Below are positions 14,801 through 23,893 of a stretch of DNA of 64,000 nt, piece by piece; within the stretch, counting starts at the first letter, position 1; each line of letters opens with the position of its first letter. The notes under the pieces are model-generated. The model ran no database searches. It saw nothing but the letters and a program-made list of their open reading frames with translations, and had not been told where the DNA came from. Position numbers and translations under genes: made by a program. This stretch comes from Ricordea florida (lineage: Eukaryota; Cnidaria; Anthozoa; Corallimorpharia; Ricordeidae), in NCBI GenBank assembly GCA_949710005.1, contig OX453285.1, forward strand, positions 23,918,502 to 23,982,501. Reading direction: 5' to 3'.

Positions 14801-16250
14801 ATTTTTAACCCATGTATCGGACCATAAATATCAGCCCATTTATAACCCCTTTTTATGACCATCAAAATCAGCCTATTTTTAGCACCATATATGACCATCA
14901 TAATCAGATTATTTTAAGCCACTATATATGACCATCAAAATCAGACCATTTTTAACCCGTATATGACTATCACAATCAGCCTATTTTTAGCCCCTTTTGA
15001 TGACCATCAAAATCATCCCATTTTTAACCGCTATATATGAGCTTAAAAATCAGCCATTTTTAACCCGTATATATGACCATCATAAGCCTATTTTTAGCCC
15101 CTATATATGACCATCAAAATCAGCCAATTTTTAACCCCTATATATGACCATCATAATAACACTATTTTAAGCCACTATATATGACCATCAAAATAAGCCC
15201 ATTTTTAACCCCTATATGACCATAAAAATCAGCCATTTTTAACCCCTATATATGACAATCAAAATCAGCCTATTTTTAGCCCCTGTATATGACCATAAAA
15301 ATCAGCCATTTTTAAGCCCTATATATGACCATAAAAATCAGCCTATTTTTAACCCCTATATATGACCATAAAAATCAGCCAATTTTTTAAACCCTATATA
15401 AGACCATCATAATCAGCCTATTTTTAGGCCCTTTTTATGACCATCAAAATTAGCCTATTTTTAACCCCTTTTTATGACCATCAAAATTAGCCTATTTTTA
15501 ACCTCTAAATATGACCATCAAAATAAGCGAATTTTTAACACCTATATAAGACCATCATAATGCCAGCCTATTTTTAGGCCGTTTTTAAGACCATGAAAAT
15601 TAGCCTATTTTTAACCCCTTTTTTATGACCATCAAAAGTAGCCTATTTTTAAACCCTGTATATGACCATAAAATCAAGCCAATTTTTAACCCCTATATCT
15701 GACCATCATAATCAGCCTATTTTAACCCCTTTTATGACCATGAAAATCAGCCTATTTTTAAGCCCTATATATGACCATCATAACAAGCCTATTTTTAGCC
15801 TTTTTTGATGACCATCAAAATCAGCCTTTTTTTAGCCCCTTTTTATGACCATGAAAATAAGCCCATTTTTAACCCCTATATATGACCATCAAACTCAGCC
15901 TATTTTAAATCCCTATATATGACCATCAAACTCAGCCTATTTTAAATCCCCATAATTATATGACCATCAAAATCAGCCTATTTTAAATCCCTATATATGA
16001 CCATAAAAATCAGCCTATTTTAAATCCCAAAATATGACCATAAAAATCAGCCTATTTTTAACCCCTATATATGACCATCAAAATCAGCCTATTTAAGCCC
16101 CTATATATGACCATCAAAATCAGCCTATTTTAAACCCGTATATATGACCATAAAAATGAGCCATTTTTAACCCCTATCTATGACCAGCATAATAAGCCTA
16201 TTTTTAGCTCCTATACATGACCATTAAAATCAGCCCATTTTAACCCCTAT
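8881..16250. repeat. 36-38 bp degenerate minisatellite array
   Basis: About 200 imperfect head-to-tail copies of a unit close to TATATGACCATCAAAATCAG followed by CCTATTTTTAACCCC. Two subfamilies alternate: units joined by CTATATATGACC and units joined by CTTTTTATGACC. Locally, blocks of several units are themselves duplicated (for example around 11120-11900). Short open frames here are by-products of the period and not genes. Confidence 0.95.
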
Positions 16251-16856
16251 CAGGGTGAGACGAAAATGAAAAGATCGGGCTGCCCTTTGGGCAAGCTGTT
16301 ACTTGAGGTTACTAGCCCGAAGCTCTGAGCAGCTAGCCCAAAATTAAATTGTTTATAAAGATTATAATCAGATTTAATTACGCAAAATACAAGTACTGAT
16401 ACCAGGCATAGATATAAACTAATTCTTCGTAGTATTTTACATTTTACCCTGGTTGACGGTCAAAAATATTATAAATTTATGGAAATCACAACACAGTCAT
16501 TTTTGTGAATGTCATGAACATTGCGATGGGTCAATTATACTAGCACTGTAATCTGAAGTCTGTCAACAATCGATAAAGTAAATTGGCTTCAAAGCTTGTC
16601 AAGCTCACAAACTCTATTGCGGCAACTAAAATGAGGCGCAAAACGTGGTCACGCTACTATAATTTGGCCTCAAAATGTTATCATTTTCTCTCAGGAGCTT
16701 TCTGCTACACACTTTTTGGTATGAAGGCTCAATTTATCGTCAGAAAAGAGGAACCAACAGTGCTTGCCTGTCGGACAAACTACGATTAGAAAAGGCTAGC
16801 CCGACAAGTCATTCCACTAGCCCTGGGCTATCAGACGGAATTTTCGTCGCGCCCTG
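16251..16856. mobile_element. Non-autonomous DNA transposon (CAGGG/CCCTG ends) in minisatellite
   Basis: A 606-bp block unlike the surrounding minisatellite starts CAGGGTGAGACGAAAAT and ends ATTTTCGTCGCGCCCTG, forming imperfect terminal inverted repeats. It is flanked by a direct repeat CCTAT (16246-16250 and 16857-16861), which is what a 5-bp target duplication inside the minisatellite unit would give. It contains no transposase ORF. CAGGG termini recall hAT-type elements, but a 5-bp duplication is not the usual 8, so the superfamily is left open. Confidence 0.75.
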
Positions 16857-17268
16857 CCTATATATGACCATTAAAATCAGCTGATTTTTAACACCTATAT
16901 ATGACCATCAAAATCAGCCTATTTTTAACCCCTATATAGGACCATCAAAATCAGCCTATTTTTACCCCCCGTATATGACCATAAAAATCAGCCAATTTTT
17001 AACCCCTATATATGACTATCATAATCAGCCTATTTTTAGCCCTTTTCATGACCATCAAAATCAGCCCATTTTTAACCCCTATATATGACCATCATAATCA
17101 GCCTATTTTTAACCCCTATATATGACCACCATAATCAGCCTATTTTTAACCCCTTTTTATGACCATCAAAATCAGCCCATTTTTAACCCCTATCTATGAC
17201 CATCAAAATCAGCCTATTTTTAGGCCCTTTTTATGGCCATCGAAATCAGCCTATTTTTAACCGCTATA
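16857..17268. repeat. Minisatellite array, continued
   Basis: The same 36-38 bp minisatellite units resume after the transposon and run up to the next insertion. Confidence 0.9.
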
Positions 17269-17621
17269 CAAGGCTGCAAACATTTTTTTTTCGTAGGCAG
17301 GTCACTTGTCAGGTCAGAGACCAGACCTGACCTTACAAGGAAACAATGTGGTCAGACAAAAAAAATTCCAAGTGAAAGAGCAAAATTAAAAATTCAACAA
17401 AACAACCTATTTCACTGCTTTAATTGCAATTAGTTCACTGATCAGTCTTCACTGATGTCGCACTTAAAAAGACTCTCCTCAGGGTAAAGTATGATAATTA
17501 AAAGTTTAATTTGGATCAAAAGTGCCCGGTCAGAGTGACAGACCAGACAAATATGTCGCCGGTCAAAAACGTGAAATTTACCAGACAATTGTCCGATGAC
17601 CAACTGTTATTTGCAGCCTTG
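17269..17621. mobile_element. Second short DNA transposon (CAAGGCTGCAAA ends)
   Basis: A 353-bp insertion in the minisatellite begins CAAGGCTGCAAAC and ends GTTATTTGCAGCCTTG, which are near-perfect terminal inverted repeats. Internal short inverted motifs (GGTCAGA/TCTGACC type) occur near both ends. The flanks GCTATA and CCTATA may be a 6-bp target duplication with one mismatch. There is no transposase ORF, so it is non-autonomous. Confidence 0.65.
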
Positions 17622-18010
17622 CCTATATATGACCATAAAAATCAGCCCATTTCGTAGCGCTTGTAGGTTTTTTCTGACCTGCCAATACTCTTCCTAAGTT
17701 GGCGCGTTGCTGGCCTCAGGTGTGCTGCTGCAGCAGTAGGTGGACCTTGGCTGCAGTTCATAGTGCCAAGTGAAGTGAGGCCTTGAAATGGTCACGCAAG
17801 CGAAGTCGCCTGTCATGCCAATCACTGAGCGGTGTCTCCCCCAGTACGCCAAAACAGGTGTTGTTGTTGTGTTTTAAGTAATATGTGAAGTGGTCACCTC
17901 AAAGTTACCATCAAAATCATCCTATTTTTAACCCCCGAAAAGAAGCATCAATAACGGCATATTTTTAACCCCTGAAAATGAATATGAAAATAGGCATATT
18001 TTTTACCACT
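17622..18010. repeat. Minisatellite remnants split by a ~250-bp unassigned insert
   Basis: One minisatellite unit (17622-17653) and degenerate units (about 17905-18005) flank a GC-richer segment, 17654-17904, that contains no open frame and no ends I can define. It is probably another small insertion of unknown class. Confidence 0.5.
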
Positions 18011-18117
18011 GAAAATCCCCGCAAAATGGTAATGGATTTATATACCACATATATCCACTAATTGTTCATGGTGGTTTGCAAGTCTGACGAAATTACAATT
18101 CAGATGAAATTACGTAC

Positions 18118-18577
18118 ATGTTGCAGTTAATTTTTGTTTTCAGTCAATTTTTATTTTGAACTAGATAATTTTTTTCTTCCTAGTTAGTTTTATTTTTAAC
18201 TAGGTGATATTCTTTTAACTAGGTGATATTTTTTTAACTAGGTGATATTTTTTTAAAAAAATACAGGTCACAGGTCATTGTTTTACCAATACAGAAATTA
18301 TCCTAAACATTCATTAAAGCCAACCTTGGGACTTATCAGACCTAACATTAGCTTTAATGAATGTATAGGATAATTTCTGTATTGGTAAAACAATGACCTG
18401 TGACCTGTATTTTTTTTAAAAAATATCACCTAGTTAAAAAAATGTCACCTAGTTAAAAAAATATCACCTAGTTAAAAAAAATATCACCTAGTTAAAAAAA
18501 TATCACCTAGTCAAAAAAAAAAACTATCTAGTTAAAATAAATAAAAATTAACTGAAAACAAAAATTAACTGCAACAT
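18118..18577. repeat. Foldback element with ~200-bp arms and internal 18-bp tandem repeats
   Basis: A long inverted repeat: TGTTGCAGTTAATTTTTGTT near 18119 is mirrored by its complement near 18557-18577. The arms also contain ACAGGTCACAGGTCATTG and its complement, and several copies of AACTAGGTGATATTTTTTT on the left with the complementary series on the right. The loop is only about 30 bp (around 18323-18352). It is a foldback or MITE-like structure with no ORF. Confidence 0.85.
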
Positions 18578-18631
18578 ACACAAAGGCCAGACCAGAGCAC
18601 AAGGATCTAGTATACGTCCCCTACTCTTTAC

Positions 18632-18843
18632 TAACAGTGTGTGGGTTCTTCAATGTCCCACTAAGTTATACGAACAGGGGTTGTGAGATGGGACCTACAA
18701 TTTATCATCCTTATCCAAGAAGACTAGAAAGTCTAACCATTTACACATTTCATTTAAGGGCAGCACTTTCTCCTCAGTTATTTAAGGACCCTGAGTGTTG
18801 GTCTGCCTGGGGTTTGAACCAGTGCTCTACCAACTGAACCAAA
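18632..18843 (-). mobile_element. tRNA-derived SINE fragment
   Basis: On the minus strand this begins TGGTTCAGTTGGTAGAGCA, which matches a tRNA D-arm/A-box, followed closely by GGTTCAAACCCC, which matches a B-box. The piece between them is much shorter than in a tRNA, so the anticodon-arm equivalent appears deleted. The body then runs through ACACTCAGGG and GTGCTGCCCTTAAATG to a tail near GAACCCACAC. From memory, this body resembles tRNA-derived SINEs common in coral genomes; that match is recollection and has not been searched. Confidence 0.65.
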
Positions 18844-18854
18844 TATGAGTTGAT

Positions 18855-19345
18855 GTTTAAGCCTAGAAAATGTCCATCAAAATTGGCATATTTATAACCC
18901 TTGAGAATTACCATGAAAATTGGCCTATTTTTAACCCCTGAAAAGAACAATCAAAATCATCCTATTTTTAACCTCTCAAAATGACCGTCAAAATTACTCT
19001 ATTTTTGACCCCTACAAATGACCACCAAAATCTGTCTATTTTTAACCCCTAAATGACCATCAAAATCAGCCCATTTTTAACCCCTATAAATGACTATCAA
19101 AATCAGCCTTTTTTTAACCCCTATAAATGATTATCAAAATCAGCCTATTTTTAACCCCTATATATGACAATCAATATCAGCCTATTTTCAACCCCTACAT
19201 ATGACCACCAAAATCAGCCTATTTTTAGCCCCTATATATGGTCATCAAAATCAGCCTATTTCTAACCCCTATATATGGCTATCAAAATGAGCCTATTTTC
19301 CTAATCCCTACGAGTGACCAGCAAAGTCGGCATATTTTAAACCCT
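18855..19345. repeat. Degenerate minisatellite tail
   Basis: About 13 diverged copies of the 36-38 bp unit (ATGACCATCAAAATCAGC...), some with substitutions in the core. They mark the far end of the minisatellite region. Confidence 0.85.
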
Positions 19346-19365
19346 TGTTAACAATAACTTATCTG

Positions 19366-19497
19366 GGAATGATTTTCACACGGGTCCCTACTTCATTATG
19401 CATGCTGTAGCCGTACAAGAAATGTTTGCACGCGCACTTCCCAAGACAATTCAACTACAGCATGCATAATGAAGTAGGGACCTGTGCGGAAATCTTA
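19366..19497. repeat. Short inverted repeat (MITE-like)
   Basis: GGTCCCTACTTCATTATGCA at the left is mirrored by TGCATAATGAAGTAGGGACC at the right, with about 60 bp between. A related motif, TATGCATAATGAAGTA, is found directly after element A (57286 onward), so A inserted next to another copy of this repeat family. Confidence 0.75.
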
Positions 19498-19510
19498 CCC
19501 TTATCTGGGC

Positions 19511-19655
19511 TAGACCTCTGTATCACACCATAGTTTGGTATGCATTCTGTAGCTGAATTTTTTGGGGGTGATAAATGTGTGAGGAGTTTTTGTTTTTAAA
19601 GAACGAAACAGTAAGGTTACAGTATGCATAAGGGGGAATTCATACAGAGGCTTAA
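19511..19655. repeat. Second short inverted repeat
   Basis: ACCTCTGTAT...TATGCATTCTGTA on the left is imperfectly mirrored by TACAGTATGCATA...ATACAGAGG on the right. It lies between the previous inverted repeat and element A. Confidence 0.55.
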
Positions 19656-19661
19656 CAGCCA

Positions 19662-19666
19662 ACTGC
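19662..19666. repeat. Target-site duplication of element A (ACTGC), left copy
   Basis: ACTGC immediately precedes the left TIR and recurs at 57281-57285 immediately after the right TIR. The extended flanks do not match, so the duplication is 5 bp. Confidence 0.8.
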
Positions 19667-20097
19667 AGAGAGTAGGTATTGGGGGATTCTAGCACACCCG
19701 ATTAATTTTCAGTCAAATCTGGGTAAAAATATTAACCAAGGATTAATCAGGAAAATTAACCGGAAAATTAAACAGAGATTTTACCAACCCTCCACCAAGC
19801 CGTCACCAAGCCGTTGCCTAGGGTTATAGCACACCCGATTAATTTTCAGCTAAATCTAAGTAAAAATATTAAACAAGGATTAATCAGGAAAATTAAACGG
19901 AAAATTAAACAGAGATTTTGCCAACCCGCCACCAAGCCAATGCCAAGCTGATACCAACCCACCACCAAGCCGCACACGATTAATCAGGAAAATTAAACAG
20001 AGATTTTTTTTCCGTTTACAAAAGTATATAAAAATCTTCAAAAATTAAAATGATTTTAATATTAGTTTAAAGAATAAATTATGAGAGTATAAATGGA
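19667..20097. repeat. Element A left terminal inverted repeat
   Basis: Matches the right end in inverted orientation from AGAGAGTAGG through the start codon of the first gene. It contains an internal tandem duplication of about 140 bp (AGCACACCCGATTAATTTTC occurs twice) and C-rich runs of ACCAAGCCG type. The outer 180 bp are essentially identical to the right TIR; inner parts differ by substitutions and by extra ACCAAGCCG-type units on the right. Confidence 0.9.
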
Positions 20098-20653
20098 GAA
20101 TTTAAAAGAATTAAATGTAACACAATTGAAACAACGCGCTAGTGAGCGAGGTATTATAGGATATTCTCGAATGCCTATCTCAACCCCCAGAAATAATAAC
20201 CCAAATCAGTCGCAAATAAACATTATTGATGAACCCGTGCCAGAGATTAATATTCCCCTTCTCAAAACTTCCCAACCCAAACTTGATGAATTGAAATTTG
20301 TGCAACTGAAAAATATTGTTAAAGAGTTGAAAATTAAAGGACGATCTAGAATGCGAAAAGAAGATTTTATTAATGTGTTAAAAAAATTTCCGGATGAGGA
20401 GATTATTAAATTAATAGCAAAAGATATTATAATTAATAAATATAATTGTATTCATGGTAAGTGTAAATATTTCTGTGGAGAGTGTGGAGGAACACAAATA
20501 TGTGAACACAATAAAATTAAGTCATACTGTAAAGAATGTAAGGGCTCTCAAATATGTGAACACAAATTACAAAAGTATATATGTAAAGAGTGTAAAGGAA
20601 AAGGAATATGTGAACATAATAAACAAAAGAGACAGTGTAAAGAATGTTGTTAA
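20093..20653 (+). CDS. SAP-like protein with tandem C-x-H zinc repeats (element A)
   Basis: 186 residues. Two SAP-like helix-helix segments are visible, the first weak (about residues 1-25, ELNVTQLKQRASERGI) and the second clear (about 62-100, ELKFVQLKNIVKELKIKGRS), suggesting DNA binding. The C-terminal third is a tandem array of C-x-H-x6-C-x2-C units (for example ICEHNKIKSYCKEC), likely zinc-binding; similar repeats are known in giant viruses. The start codon lies at the inner edge of the TIR, and TTTAAAGAAT stands about 25 bp upstream. A homologue occupies the same place in element B. Function is unknown; a role at the viral DNA or in transcription is inference. Confidence 0.8.
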   Translation: MENLKELNVTQLKQRASERGIIGYSRMPISTPRNNNPNQSQINIIDEPVPEINIPLLKTSQPKLDELKFVQLKNIVKELKIKGRSRMRKEDFINVLKKFPDEEIIKLIAKDIIINKYNCIHGKCKYFCGECGGTQICEHNKIKSYCKECKGSQICEHKLQKYICKECKGKGICEHNKQKRQCKECC

Positions 20654-20715
20654 ATATAAAAAAAAAAAAATTGATTTTAATATTAGTTTAAAGATATAAA
20701 ATAAATTATTAAAAG

Positions 20716-21384
20716 ATGGTGAGAACTAAAATTTTTGAAAGATACTCTAATGATGAAAAAATGAATTTTTGCGATTTTATAGTGTCAATTAAAGAAGATT
20801 TGTTAAAAAACATATCAGAAAATCGTGAGTTTATTGATTATTATCATTATGATGAAGATGAAAATCCTTATGGCTATCTTGATAAATATGATAATAAGTT
20901 TATTAAATTTGAAATTACTTATTCTAATTATTATGAAGAAGATTATGATATTATTTTTTATGACGGCCGGTGGATTAATTTTAAATCTGGTATAAATTTT
21001 GATATTGATGGAATGGATGTTGTTAATTTTGTAAAATCAGCATTAAATTGTTCTAGTACAAGGTTAAAAGATTGTGTTGGAGGCGATTATGGGCCATATT
21101 ATGATTGTTTTGATCAATATTATGATGATTGTTTTGAATATTATATGGGCGGAGATGCTTATTATAATAAGAAATGTAATATTAATAATTTCGATGAAAA
21201 GTTTTTTGTTAAAGAACTGGATTTTATTATATACTTAAATCAAGAAAAAATAAACCATAAAAATAAATTTTACAAAGATTTACATAATGAAATATTGGAA
21301 TACGCGTGTAAACCAGAAAGATTTGTGGATTGGTATTATGATATTGAGGAGCAAGAAATTTATAATTCTTTAACGGTTGAATAA
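20716..21384 (+). CDS. Acidic accessory protein, paralogous family (element A)
   Basis: 222 residues, rich in D, E, N and Y. It shares a framework with two element B proteins (22281-22880 and 22935-23486): an N-terminal FxxFIxSIKEDLLKNIS-like helix, an acidic variable centre, and a C-terminal block HKNKFYKDLH...RFVDWYYDIEE. The three are paralogues of a family I cannot name; similar C-terminal W/D blocks occur in giant-virus proteins (recollection only). It lies 62 bp after the zinc-repeat gene, with AGTTTAAAGATATAAAATAA upstream. Function unknown. Confidence 0.75.
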   Translation: MVRTKIFERYSNDEKMNFCDFIVSIKEDLLKNISENREFIDYYHYDEDENPYGYLDKYDNKFIKFEITYSNYYEEDYDIIFYDGRWINFKSGINFDIDGMDVVNFVKSALNCSSTRLKDCVGGDYGPYYDCFDQYYDDCFEYYMGGDAYYNKKCNINNFDEKFFVKELDFIIYLNQEKINHKNKFYKDLHNEILEYACKPERFVDWYYDIEEQEIYNSLTVE

Positions 21385-21428
21385 TCTTATATTTCTGTTA
21401 CTACTAATTATGTTATATAACCTAAATA

Positions 21429-21458
21429 TCGGGCTTCGCCCTCAACGCAAAGCGGATA
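21429..21458. repeat. Double triloop-hairpin micro-insert (A, intergenic)
   Basis: A 30-bp GC-rich segment absent from the otherwise matching element B sequence (near 23866). It holds GGGC-TTC-GCCC (21431-21441) and CGC-AAA-GCG (21446-21454), with ATA repeated at both borders. Confidence 0.8.
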
Positions 21459-21484
21459 ATGGTTACATAACAAAAATAAGTAAT

Positions 21485-21553
21485 TTATCTAAATCTTAAA
21501 CTAAAAGTTATGGGAGAACCCATCAGATCAAGTTTTTTCCATTCAATGTCTAA
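21485..21553 (-). pseudogene. 3' end of element A penton-like gene, severed by element B
   Basis: This stretch encodes the C-terminal residues of the penton-like protein (it matches the last part of the intact copy at 23894-24529, including the terminal SLRF-type end and stop codon). The rest of the gene is at 38014-38580. Element B inserted between them and duplicated GATAG. Confidence 0.85.
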
Positions 21554-21558
21554 GATAG
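21554..21558. repeat. Target-site duplication of element B (GATAG), left copy
   Basis: GATAG borders element B on the left and recurs at 38014-38018 on the right. Both copies lie inside the interrupted gene of element A. Confidence 0.9.
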
Positions 21559-21806
21559 ACTACTATATTACCGTAAAAATAAGCCGATTTTTCTAAATTT
21601 TTATTAAATTTTTTTAAAGTTTACGGTGAGATTTTAGACCAATTTTACTAGTAGTTTATGTATTTATGAATGTATGTATTTAAAAAAAATTTGATTTTAA
21701 AACCGGCTTATTTTTGAAAAGATGAATTTAATATTTTATTAACTTTTACAAAAAATGAATTATTGTTTAAAGATTTACAAAAATTTTTATTAAATATGGA
21801 ACAAGA
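21559..21806. repeat. Element B left TIR (248 bp)
   Basis: Identical to the reverse complement of 37766-38013. It runs from ACTACTATATTACCG to a few codons inside the first gene. It contains its own inverted pair, AAAAATAAGCCG and CGGCTTATTTTT, about 125 bp apart, and ACCGT/ACGGT, so each terminus can fold. Confidence 0.97.
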
Positions 21807-22239
21807 GGTGAAAGATTTACATTTTCAACAATTAAAAAATATTGCAAAAGAGTTGAAAATAAAAGGAAGAACAAAAATGAATAAAGAAAATTTAATTAAA
21901 AGTATTAAAAAATTTTCAGAGGAGGAAATCATTAATGAAATTAAAAAAGATGGTATTAATAATAAATATTATTGTATCCATAAAAAGTGCAAATATTTTT
22001 GTAAAGAATGTTGTGGGTCACAATTATGTATACATAATAAAATTAAATATTGTTGTAAAGAATGTAAAGGATCAAAATTTTGTAAACACAACATACAAAA
22101 AACACATTGTAAAGAATGTGGAGGATCTCAAATATGTGAACATGATAGACAGAGAACACATTGTAAAGAGTGTGGAGGATCCCAAATATGCGAACATAGA
22201 AAACAGAAGGCACATTGTAAAGAATGTCGAAAAAAATGA
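21796..22239 (+). CDS. SAP-like protein with tandem C-x-H zinc repeats (element B)
   Basis: 147 residues from the MEQEVKDL start; an upstream in-frame ATG at 21763 exists, but the same upstream codons precede the polymerase in the other TIR, so they are probably untranslated leader. A single SAP-like segment (residues about 8-40) is followed by about five C-x-H-x6-C-x2-C units (CKHNIQKTHCKECGGSQICEH pattern). Homologue of 20093-20653. TTTAAAGATT stands about 30 bp upstream inside the TIR. Probably a DNA-binding regulator; this is inference. Confidence 0.8.
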   Translation: MEQEVKDLHFQQLKNIAKELKIKGRTKMNKENLIKSIKKFSEEEIINEIKKDGINNKYYCIHKKCKYFCKECCGSQLCIHNKIKYCCKECKGSKFCKHNIQKTHCKECGGSQICEHDRQRTHCKECGGSQICEHRKQKAHCKECRKK

Positions 22240-22280
22240 ATTATTATTTAAATATATAAAATAAAATATAAAAAGTAATT

Positions 22281-22880
22281 ATGGAAATAATGATATATAG
22301 AGGATATACGGAAGGATTAACCTTTAATGAATATATTAACAATGGTATGCTTAGATTTAAGTATTTTAATGAAAAAAGATTGGGTATTTATGATTTTTTA
22401 AAGTCGATTGAGAAAGATGTGTTAAAAAATATATCAAAAAATCGAAGTTTTATTATTGAAGATGAAGAAGAAAATGTGGATTATAAATCTAGAGTTTTTT
22501 TTCGCATTTGTTGTTTTGGAAAGAATAATGAAGAAATTTTTTATGAGGATTTTGGTTTTCAATATATAATAGATTTGGATTTTGATAAGGGTTTTTTATT
22601 AATTGATGATTTTATTAGGTTTGTGGACGAAAAAGTGTATTATGAAGCAGGTCCTATTGATTATGATGGTGATATTGGAAATAATATTATTGGCTACACT
22701 TTTGATTCAATTTATATTATATTATTCACAAACCCATATAAAGTATTACATAAAAAAATTTTTTACAATGACCTACATGATGATTTAATAGTTAAAGCAT
22801 GGCGACCAGATAGGTATTTAGATTGGTGCGTTGATATAGAGGAGTTAAAGTTTTTAAAAAAGTTTTGGGGAGAAGATTAA
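22281..22880 (+). CDS. Acidic accessory protein, paralogue 1 (element B)
   Basis: 199 residues of the same family as 20716-21384: N-terminal LGIYDFLKSIEKDVLKNIS, acidic centre, C-terminal HKKIFYNDLH...RYLDWCVDIEE. TGAATTATTATTTAAATATA lies directly upstream, beginning at the stop codon of the preceding gene. Function unknown. With its neighbour it looks like a recent tandem duplication within the accessory block. Confidence 0.75.
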   Translation: MEIMIYRGYTEGLTFNEYINNGMLRFKYFNEKRLGIYDFLKSIEKDVLKNISKNRSFIIEDEEENVDYKSRVFFRICCFGKNNEEIFYEDFGFQYIIDLDFDKGFLLIDDFIRFVDEKVYYEAGPIDYDGDIGNNIIGYTFDSIYIILFTNPYKVLHKKIFYNDLHDDLIVKAWRPDRYLDWCVDIEELKFLKKFWGED

Positions 22881-22934
22881 ATTATATAACAAAAAAATGA
22901 ATTATGATTTAAATATTTAAAATAAAATATAAAA

Positions 22935-23486
22935 ATGAATATAAATAAAAAGATTGAGTTTAAATATCTTAATGAAAAAGAACTAGGTGTTCATGATTTT
23001 ATGGAATCAATCAAGAAAGATTTGTTAAAAAAGATCTCAAGAACTCTTGATTTTATTGATAAAAATAATGAGGAAATTTATTTTGAAGTTTCGTATATTA
23101 ATAAGAATAATAATGAAATTTATTTTAATTTTTCTTATGATGTAAAGAATTTTTTCGAGAATGGGATGTTTAATGATAAGTTTATTAATGATATGATATA
23201 CTATGTAAATAGAGAAGAAAACTATGATTATGATTATGATATGGAATTATTTTATGATTATGAAGATGATGATGAACAGATGGAATATAATATTAATAAT
23301 TTTATTATTGATTCGTTTGAAGCCGCGATAAAAATAGATGTTTATAAGTTAAAACATAAAAAGAAATTCTACAAAAAATTACATGATGGAATAGTTGATT
23401 TAGCATGGCACCAAAAAAGATTTTTAGATTGGTGTCTTGATTTTGAGGAGTCAAGGGATTTGAAAGAACTTTTGGGAAAAAATTAA
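22935..23486 (+). CDS. Acidic accessory protein, paralogue 2 (element B)
   Basis: 183 residues. Same framework as the previous gene (LGVHDFMESIKKDLLKKIS; HKKKFYKKLH; RFLDWCLDFEE), with the acidic Y/D-rich centre diverged. It is preceded by TGAATTATGATTTAAATATT, an individual promoter-like box. Function unknown. Confidence 0.75.
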   Translation: MNINKKIEFKYLNEKELGVHDFMESIKKDLLKKISRTLDFIDKNNEEIYFEVSYINKNNNEIYFNFSYDVKNFFENGMFNDKFINDMIYYVNREENYDYDYDMELFYDYEDDDEQMEYNINNFIIDSFEAAIKIDVYKLKHKKKFYKKLHDGIVDLAWHQKRFLDWCLDFEESRDLKELLGKN

Positions 23487-23529
23487 AAAATGAATTATTA
23501 TTTAAATATATAAAATAAAATAAAAAATA

Positions 23530-23820
23530 ATGAATAAAGAAGATCAACAATATAAAATTATTAAATATAGTAAAAAGGATTTAATAGATCAGTTAAAAAA
23601 AAATGGAATAAAAGATATTAATTATATTGCTGTTAATAATGTATTAAATAAATTGAATAAAAAATATGGAGGAGATAAAGTAACTACATTAGAAGAACTT
23701 CAAGAAGATATGAAAAAACAAAGGGATAAAGCAGCTAAGTCATATGGAATAGAAAACGATCCTAATATAAGCGATGAAGAAATGTTGAAAAAATTATTTG
23801 GGGAAATGATGAAAAGATAA
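23530..23820 (+). CDS. Small accessory protein of unknown function (element B)
   Basis: 96 residues, lysine-rich, predicted mostly helical (KKDLIDQLKKNGIKD; LEELQEDMKKQRDKAAKSYG). It carries its own TGAATTATTATTTAAATATA box starting just after the previous stop codon. No homologue is seen in element A. It is the last rightward gene before the convergent virion block. Confidence 0.6.
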   Translation: MNKEDQQYKIIKYSKKDLIDQLKKNGIKDINYIAVNNVLNKLNKKYGGDKVTTLEELQEDMKKQRDKAAKSYGIENDPNISDEEMLKKLFGEMMKR

Positions 23821-23893
23821 ATAAATAAAAGATGCAGTATATTAGAAATAATTATGTTATATAACCTAAATAATGGTTACATAACAAAAAAAT

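Noticed and set aside
16583..16884. Two overlapping small ORFs in the CAGGG-ended element
   Set aside because: Short, overlapping and unlike any transposase; one runs out into the minisatellite.
8881..17268. CRISPR-like array of regularly spaced repeats
   Set aside because: Units are directly adjacent and the whole unit is repeated with drift; there are no unique spacers and no cas genes. It is a minisatellite in a eukaryotic genome.
18637..18837. 66-codon ORF
   Set aside because: It lies on the antisense strand of the tRNA-derived SINE.
18780..18843. A real tRNA gene
   Set aside because: The A-box and B-box are too close; no anticodon arm or acceptor stem can be formed, and the SINE body follows.
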